The translations under genes were made by a program, and so were the position numbers. From the NCBI GenBank assembly GCA_015494165.1, contig WGBS01000186.1, positions 1-19,534 on the forward strand: a DNA stretch of 19,534 bases. Reading direction: 5' to 3'. The notes under the pieces are model-generated. The model was not told where the DNA came from. It was given only the letters and a program-made list of their open reading frames with translations, and made no database searches. Positions 15,780 through 19,534 of the stretch are shown here, piece after piece; the first letter of the stretch is position 1, and each line of letters opens with the position of its first letter. This stretch comes from Gammaproteobacteria bacterium. Lineage in GTDB: Bacteria; Pseudomonadota; Gammaproteobacteria; S144-34.

Positions 15780-16559
15780 TCACCCTCCTCCCTGGCGGCC
15801 GGATGCGCCCGCGCCGAGCTCGAGGCGCGCGCCGCCGCGCAGCACCTCGAGACGCGGCGGGCGGGGCAGCCGCAGCGCCTCGGCGACCAGCCGGGCCTCC
15901 TCGGGCGCGACCAGCGGCATTCCGTCCACCGCCGTGATGACGTCGCCGGGGCGCAGGCTCGTGCGCGCGGCGACCTCCGCCGGCAGGTCGGCCACACGCA
16001 GGCCGGCGAAGCGGCCGCCGCTGCGCCACGGCACGAGCCGCACGGCCGCACCACCCGCCGGCGCGTGCGCCACGGTCGCCAGGGACGCGCGCGGCAGCGT
16101 CAGGCGCTCGCGCCGGCCGTCGCGCAGGAGGACCACGCCGTCGGGGCCGATGGTCTCGATGCGCACGCGCCCGCCGAGGCGGTCGCCCGCGCGCACCAGG
16201 CGCGTGGGGCGCCCGGGGCCGCCCACGAGCGCCAGCGGCTCGCCGCGCGGCGGCACGACGATGCCGTAGAGCCGCAGGCGCGCGCGCGTCTCGGGCAGCG
16301 CCGCCGGGAGCGGCGCCGACACGCGGGCTGGCGCGTGCCCGAACAGGCCCGCCGCGCGCGCGTCGAGCGCAGCAGCCGGCGGCGGCGCCGGCGAAGGCGC
16401 CCCGGCGCCCATCGCCGGCACTGGCTGCGGTCCCGCCTCGCGCCACAGGGCCACCGCGCGCCAGCCGGCCAGCGCCACCGCCGCGACGCCCGCCATCAGG
16501 GCGGCCGCGGCGAGGAGGTCCGCACGCCCGCCGGCCATGGCTGTGCGCGAGAGTCCCAT
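15780..16559 (-). CDS. gspC: Type II secretion inner-membrane protein GspC with PDZ domain
   Basis: GspC is the bitopic inner-membrane protein that links the platform to the secretin GspD and helps select substrates. Taken from the ATG at 16559 the product has 259 residues. It has a short cytoplasmic N-terminus, one membrane span (about 15-33), a proline/alanine-rich linker, the HR domain (AAGLFGHAP, TRARLRLYGIVVPPRGEPLALV, RAGDRLGG) and a PDZ domain (GLRVADLPAEVAARTSLRPGDVITAVDGMPL). An ATG at 16538 would also serve, and neither has a clear Shine-Dalgarno. The frame is open far upstream, but that part is proline/arginine-rich noise in the divergent intergenic region. It is the first gene of the leftward T2SS operon. 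Confidence 0.92.
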   Translation of the reverse strand: MGLSRTAMAGGRADLLAAAALMAGVAAVALAGWRAVALWREAGPQPVPAMGAGAPSPAPPPAAALDARAAGLFGHAPARVSAPLPAALPETRARLRLYGIVVPPRGEPLALVGGPGRPTRLVRAGDRLGGRVRIETIGPDGVVLLRDGRRERLTLPRASLATVAHAPAGGAAVRLVPWRSGGRFAGLRVADLPAEVAARTSLRPGDVITAVDGMPLVAPEEARLVAEALRLPRPPRLEVLRGGARLELGAGASGRQGGG

Positions 16560-16779
16560 CGGGCCGCAGCATAGCCAGCGCCGGCGTTTGGCGCCAGCGC
16601 CGCGGCGGCCGCCGGCCGGGCGGGCTGGCACGGGACGTGCACGGAGCAAGGGGGACGACGGCGCGCCGGCGCGCTCAAGCCGGGCGCCGGGCGGCCGATA
16701 TCCGATGACGGAGCCCTCCGCCGGGGCCGCGCGCACGCGGCGGAGGGGCGCGGGCATACGCGCGCGAAGGAGGACGGCC
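16560..16779. promoter_or_regulatory. Divergent promoter region between gspC and the lipoprotein gene
   Basis: These 220 bases separate the leftward gspCDEF operon from the rightward lipoprotein cluster, so promoters for both should lie here. I cannot point to convincing -35/-10 hexamers in this GC-rich stretch. The one clear structure is the inverted repeat at 16714-16747. Confidence 0.5.
16714..16747. repeat. Perfect 10-bp inverted repeat upstream of the lipoprotein gene
   Basis: CCCTCCGCCG (16714-16723) and CGGCGGAGGG (16738-16747) are exact reverse complements, separated by 14 bases. They end about 20 bases before the Shine-Dalgarno of the lipoprotein gene. The repeat could be an operator or, if transcribed, a leader hairpin. 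It has no T-tract and so is not a classical terminator. Confidence 0.6.
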
Positions 16780-16914
16780 ATGCGTGGCAACGGAACGAGG
16801 GGATGGATGCTGGCTCTGCTGGTGGCCCTCACCCTCGGCCTCGCCGCCTGCGGCGGCGGGGGCGGTGGCGGCGCGAGCAGCGGCGGCGGCTCGGTCTCGG
16901 GCAGCGGGATCTGA
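16780..16914 (+). CDS. Small glycine-rich lipoprotein, 44 residues
   Basis: This short gene encodes a lipoprotein precursor: basic start (MRGNGTRG), hydrophobic core (WMLALLVALTLGL), lipobox LAAC with the modified cysteine at 24, then seven glycines and a serine/glycine tail ending at GSGI. After processing only about 21 residues would remain, almost all glycine and serine. The start ATG is well supported by AAGGAGG six bases upstream. It is followed after 70 bases by the 580-residue exported protein gene. It does not resemble any lipoprotein I can name. It may be a real small lipoprotein or the leftover front end of a larger one. Confidence 0.75.
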   Translation: MRGNGTRGWMLALLVALTLGLAACGGGGGGGASSGGGSVSGSGI

Positions 16915-16944
16915 GGCCGCACGGCGCGAGACGACCGACAGACG

Positions 16945-16969
16945 GTGCGGGCCCCACGGCCGCCCGCAC
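16945..16969 (+). other. 8-bp GC hairpin just before the ribosome binding site
   Basis: GTGCGGGC (16945-16952) and GCCCGCAC (16962-16969) are perfect reverse complements with a nine-base loop. The GGGAGG ribosome binding site of the next gene begins two bases after it. Such a hairpin could stabilise or separate the downstream part of the transcript, or lower readthrough from the lipoprotein gene. There is no T-tract. The function is inference. Confidence 0.55.
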
Positions 16970-16984
16970 AGGGAGGATCAGGAC

Positions 16985-18727
16985 ATGACCCAACGGCTTT
17001 CCATCGACCTGCGGAGCTGGCTGCGCCTCGGGCTCGCCGCCGCGGCGGCGCTGGCGCTCGCGGCCGCGGCGCGGCCGGCCGCCGCGCTCACGGCCGGCGC
17101 GACCTATACGGTGGTGCTCTCCAAGGTCAACAGCGACGGCACCGTGACGGACGTGAGCTCGACGAGCGCCACCGCCGACGCCAACGGCAGGATCGGGTTC
17201 ACCCTCTCCAGCGTGCCGACGACGGCACAGGCGAACTTCGTCGTCCTCACCGTGAAGGACGCCTCCGGGAACGTGGTGCGCAAGGGCATCGCGCCGGCGC
17301 CGGCGAACGGCAGCAGCAGCCTCGTCGGCGTCAACAGCCTCGCCACGGCGCAGGCCAAGGCGGTGCTGAAGGCGCTGGCGCTCGCCGGCAGCGACGATCC
17401 GGTGCTCGCCGCCTTCGCCATGGTTCTGGTGCGCGCGCCGGGCCTGGCGAACCAGAACGTCGACGACACCACCAGCGACCTCTACAAGCTGGCGAGCGGG
17501 CTGAAGGACGCCATCACGGGCACCGGCGGCTTCGTGGGTTACATGCAGGCGAACGGGGCGACCGCGAGCCAGCTCGCCACCTTCCGCAGCCGCATCGTCC
17601 ACAACGCCGCCTCGGGGACCCGGGACCTCGGCGACTACGTGGCGAAGTTCAAGGACGCGGTGGACACGCAGGCGACGCAGGGCAGCGCCGCGGCCGACGA
17701 CCTCATGTCCGAGGCGGGCGCCTTCCTCGCCGACATCCTCATCGACGCGGCCGACGCGGCCGGCATCGACCTCGCGCTGGTGCAGGGCGCCTTCAACGCC
17801 GCGGGCGACGTGGTCGACACGACCTCCATCACCACCATCAGCCAGGGCGTGATGAAGGGGATGGAGGCCGCCATCATGGGCTTCTTCCGGCGGCTGGCCG
17901 CGATGCGCCTCAGCCGCGAGTACACCGACGCCATCACCATTCTGGGCGGCAGCAGCCAGCACGCGGCCACCTACGCCAGCGCCGTGGCGGCCATGGTGGC
18001 GGCCTTCACCAACGTGGACAAGACCTACGGCGACTACTGGATGGATCCCGACACCTACGCCGCGAACTACCTCGCCAGCAACGGCGGCAGCCTGACGGAT
18101 CTGAACAACGACGGCGTCGTGGACGTGCAGGATGCCCACATGGCCATCCAGCAGGCCATCGGCCAGGCCTTCGACAGCGCCTGGCAGGCCTTCCAGCAGG
18201 CGATCCGCGCCACCAACGCCGACATCACGGCCATGCGCCAGGACATCGCGGCCGCCCTCGGCGTGCAGGAGTCGAGCCTGCCGCCCGAGGTCGGCACGGA
18301 CGAGGACTGGTCGAACCCGGGCACCCAGGTGAACTGGGCCATCCCCAAGGTGGTGGCCTTCAGCTTCGCCGCGAACCATCTGGCGGGCGGCGGGACGCTC
18401 GCCTACGTGCGCGGCACGGAGGCCATCCCGGCGAGCATGACCTGGCTCGATCCCGACAATGACGGCGTTGCGGGCCCGCGCAACGACTTCGTGGCCCAAG
18501 GCATCCCGCCCGCCTTCGCGGCCCTGCTCGGGATCGAGGAGGACATGGCCATCCTCACCTACCGGCGCTGGGACCAGTGCCGCAACGCCGCCGACGCCTA
18601 CCACTGTGACCAGCAGGCGCTGCGGGACCTCAGCCAGGCCCTGAGCGCGCTGGCCGGCCGCATCAGCGGCGTGACGGCCGACGAGGCGAAGGCGCTGGTG
18701 CGCCTCATGCAGGAGCCCAACCTCTGA
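16985..18727 (+). CDS. Exported protein of unknown function with calcium-loop-like motifs, 580 residues
   Basis: I do not recognise this family. A signal peptide is clear: basic start, long alanine/leucine core, likely cut after ARPAAA near residue 34. The N-terminal part of the mature protein (about 36-100; ATYTVVLSKVNSDGTVTDVSS, GRIGFTLSSVP) looks like a small beta-sandwich. The rest is mainly helical and alanine-rich. Two aspartate-rich loops resemble calcium sites: DLNNDGVVDVQD (372-383), which fits a dockerin/EF-hand loop, and DPDNDGVAGPRND (489-501). Only two cysteines occur (C532, C541), close enough to form a disulfide. The ATG at 16985 has GGGAGG nine bases upstream. Its place next to gspC suggests a T2SS substrate or an envelope protein; that is inference. 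It shares a likely operon with the GspC-like gene 22 bases downstream. Confidence 0.88.
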   Translation: MTQRLSIDLRSWLRLGLAAAAALALAAAARPAAALTAGATYTVVLSKVNSDGTVTDVSSTSATADANGRIGFTLSSVPTTAQANFVVLTVKDASGNVVRKGIAPAPANGSSSLVGVNSLATAQAKAVLKALALAGSDDPVLAAFAMVLVRAPGLANQNVDDTTSDLYKLASGLKDAITGTGGFVGYMQANGATASQLATFRSRIVHNAASGTRDLGDYVAKFKDAVDTQATQGSAAADDLMSEAGAFLADILIDAADAAGIDLALVQGAFNAAGDVVDTTSITTISQGVMKGMEAAIMGFFRRLAAMRLSREYTDAITILGGSSQHAATYASAVAAMVAAFTNVDKTYGDYWMDPDTYAANYLASNGGSLTDLNNDGVVDVQDAHMAIQQAIGQAFDSAWQAFQQAIRATNADITAMRQDIAAALGVQESSLPPEVGTDEDWSNPGTQVNWAIPKVVAFSFAANHLAGGGTLAYVRGTEAIPASMTWLDPDNDGVAGPRNDFVAQGIPPAFAALLGIEEDMAILTYRRWDQCRNAADAYHCDQQALRDLSQALSALAGRISGVTADEAKALVRLMQEPNL

Positions 18728-18749
18728 GGGAGCGAGGGAGGCCGTCCGG

Positions 18750-19376
18750 ATGGGCCCGCGAGGCCGCGGCGCGCCCGTCATGATCCTGGCCGCCGTGCTG
18801 GCGGCCTGGGGCGGGCGCGCCGCGGCCGCGCCGCCCGGCGACGGCGCATGGGTGCTGCGCGGCACGGTGCTCGGCGGCGCGCGGCCCGCGGCGGTGCTCG
18901 AGGCCCTGGACGGCCGCCAGCGCCGGCTGCACGTGGGCGAGACGGCCGCGGCCGGCGTACGGCTCGTGGCCGTGGCTCCCGACCACGCCGTGATCGAGGC
19001 GCGGGAAGGGCGCCGCACGGTGCGTTTCGGCGAGCGCCTCGACGCCGGCAGCACGGAGACGCGCGTCGTGCCGATGCGCCTCGCCCTGCGCGCGGCCGCG
19101 GCGGTGCCCGATCTCCTCGCCAGCGGCGCGCTCCTGCCGCACCAGCGCGACGGCCGCCCGGCCGGCTTCTACGTCAACCGCCTGCCATCGGGCTCGCCGC
19201 TGGCCGCCCTCGGCCTGCGCCCGGGCGACGTGATCGTCATGGTCGGCGGCACGCCCGTGAGCGCCGCCACCGACGGCTGGGCGCTCTATCGGGAGCTGTG
19301 CGGGCGCGGGCGGATCGAGGTCGAGCTCGCGCGCGCGGGCCGGCCGCACCGCATCGGCTACCGCCTCGTGCGCTGA
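18750..19376 (+). CDS. Periplasmic GspC-like protein (HR-like region plus PDZ domain)
   Basis: This 208-residue protein resembles the periplasmic half of GspC without its membrane anchor and linker. The N-terminus (to about residue 27, MILAAVLAAWGGRAAAA) looks like a cleavable signal peptide. Residues 33-95 resemble the HR domain (WVLRGTVLGGARPAAVLEA, HVGETAAAGVRLVAVAPDHAVIEAREGRRTVRF). Residues 137-208 form a PDZ domain (GFYVNRLPSGSPLAALGLRPGD, VIVMVGGTPVS). The ATG at 18750 has GGGAGG eight bases upstream and follows the previous stop by 22 bases, so the two genes are co-transcribed. A second ATG at 18780 is possible. A role in delivering the upstream exported protein to the T2SS, or in holding it in the periplasm, is a reasonable guess but not shown. 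Confidence 0.82.
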   Translation: MGPRGRGAPVMILAAVLAAWGGRAAAAPPGDGAWVLRGTVLGGARPAAVLEALDGRQRRLHVGETAAAGVRLVAVAPDHAVIEAREGRRTVRFGERLDAGSTETRVVPMRLALRAAAAVPDLLASGALLPHQRDGRPAGFYVNRLPSGSPLAALGLRPGDVIVMVGGTPVSAATDGWALYRELCGRGRIEVELARAGRPHRIGYRLVR

Positions 19377-19534
19377 CGGATGCTGCTCGGCCCCCGATTC
19401 GCGCGCCGGCGCGCCCGCAGGCGGCGGGCGAGGGCCGCCAGCGCGGCGGCCGCGAGCCACGGCGCGCTCCCCCCGCCGCCCCCGCCCGAGGCGGCAAGGT
19501 TCGACGCCGTGCCGCCCCCGGCACCCTGACCCGC
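19358..19534 (-). CDS. 3' end of a gene encoding a protein with a GlyGly-CTERM-like sorting tail
   Basis: Read leftward from the window edge, one minus-strand frame is open for 58 codons and ends with TAG at 19358-19360. It has no start in the window. The product ends with a glycine-rich run (SGGGGGGSAP), a hydrophobic helix (WLAAAALAALA) and an arginine cluster (RRLRARRR), followed by about 15 polar residues. This is the architecture of the GlyGly-CTERM signal, which is cut by rhombosortase and found on exported proteins, many of them T2SS substrates. The polar extension after the arginines is longer than usual. The 3' end overlaps the convergent GspC-like gene by 19 bases. The rest of the protein lies beyond the window. 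Confidence 0.6.
   Translation of the reverse strand, partial: AGQGAGGGTASNLAASGGGGGGSAPWLAAAALAALARRLRARRRANRGPSSIRQRTRR

Noticed and set aside
12159..16574. A 1471-codon open frame on the plus strand
   Set aside because: It lies opposite gspC, gspD and gspE, has Arg/Ala/His-rich translation with no domain, and is a by-product of the very high GC content. The same applies to the 1136-codon frame opposite and around the GH15 gene and the 830-codon frame opposite gspK-L-M.
19380..19526. Plus-strand open frame of 48 codons starting with MLLGPRFARRRARRRR
   Set aside because: It is Arg- and Pro-rich without features, has no convincing ribosome binding site and lies opposite the much more meaningful GlyGly-CTERM-like tail on the minus strand.

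Overview
This is a very GC-rich bacterial window, roughly three quarters G+C by eye. The gene content points to a Gram-negative proteobacterium. A gammaproteobacterium is my best guess, based on the type II secretion genes, a C-terminal tail resembling a GlyGly-CTERM sorting signal, and a mercury-resistance gene. The taxonomy is inference.

The frame of the window is a type II secretion system (T2SS) locus in two converging halves. The left half reads rightward: gspK (cut by the window start), gspL and gspM (2-2486), with 4-base stop/start overlaps. The right half reads leftward: gspC, gspD, gspE and gspF (16559-11116). As sequenced, gspD and gspE share one uninterrupted reading frame of 1149 codons. 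The most likely reason is a one-base deletion in the last codons of gspD. gspG, H, I and J are not in the window and would be expected to the left.

Between the two halves (2.5-11 kb) lies an accessory block, all on the minus strand. From right to left it holds: a GH15 glucoamylase-type enzyme; an almost perfect MerR-type operator/promoter; a mercuric reductase gene (merA, with an N-terminal HMA domain) broken by an amber codon and a frameshift; an exported diheme cytochrome c; a 433-base gene-free stretch; and a tight operon. That operon encodes (i) a MerC-like four-helix mercury transporter fused to a fifth helix and a six-cysteine bufferin-like (BufA2-type) peptide, (ii) an MNIO/DUF692 enzyme, (iii) its DUF2063 partner, and probably (iv) a SAM-dependent methyltransferase. 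This is the most interesting part of the window. It looks like a ribosomally made, MNIO-modified metal-binding peptide that is built into a metal importer and placed beside a mercury detoxification gene.

Right of gspC, a divergent plus-strand cluster (16780-19376) encodes a 44-residue glycine-rich lipoprotein, a 580-residue exported protein of unknown function with calcium-loop-like motifs, and a soluble periplasmic GspC-like protein (HR-like region plus PDZ). Converging on it at the window end is the 3' end of a minus-strand gene whose product ends in a GlyGly-CTERM-like tail. T2SS, GspC-like protein and GlyGly-CTERM together suggest a secretion and surface-anchoring neighbourhood. No tRNA, rRNA, CRISPR array, transposase or integrase was seen.
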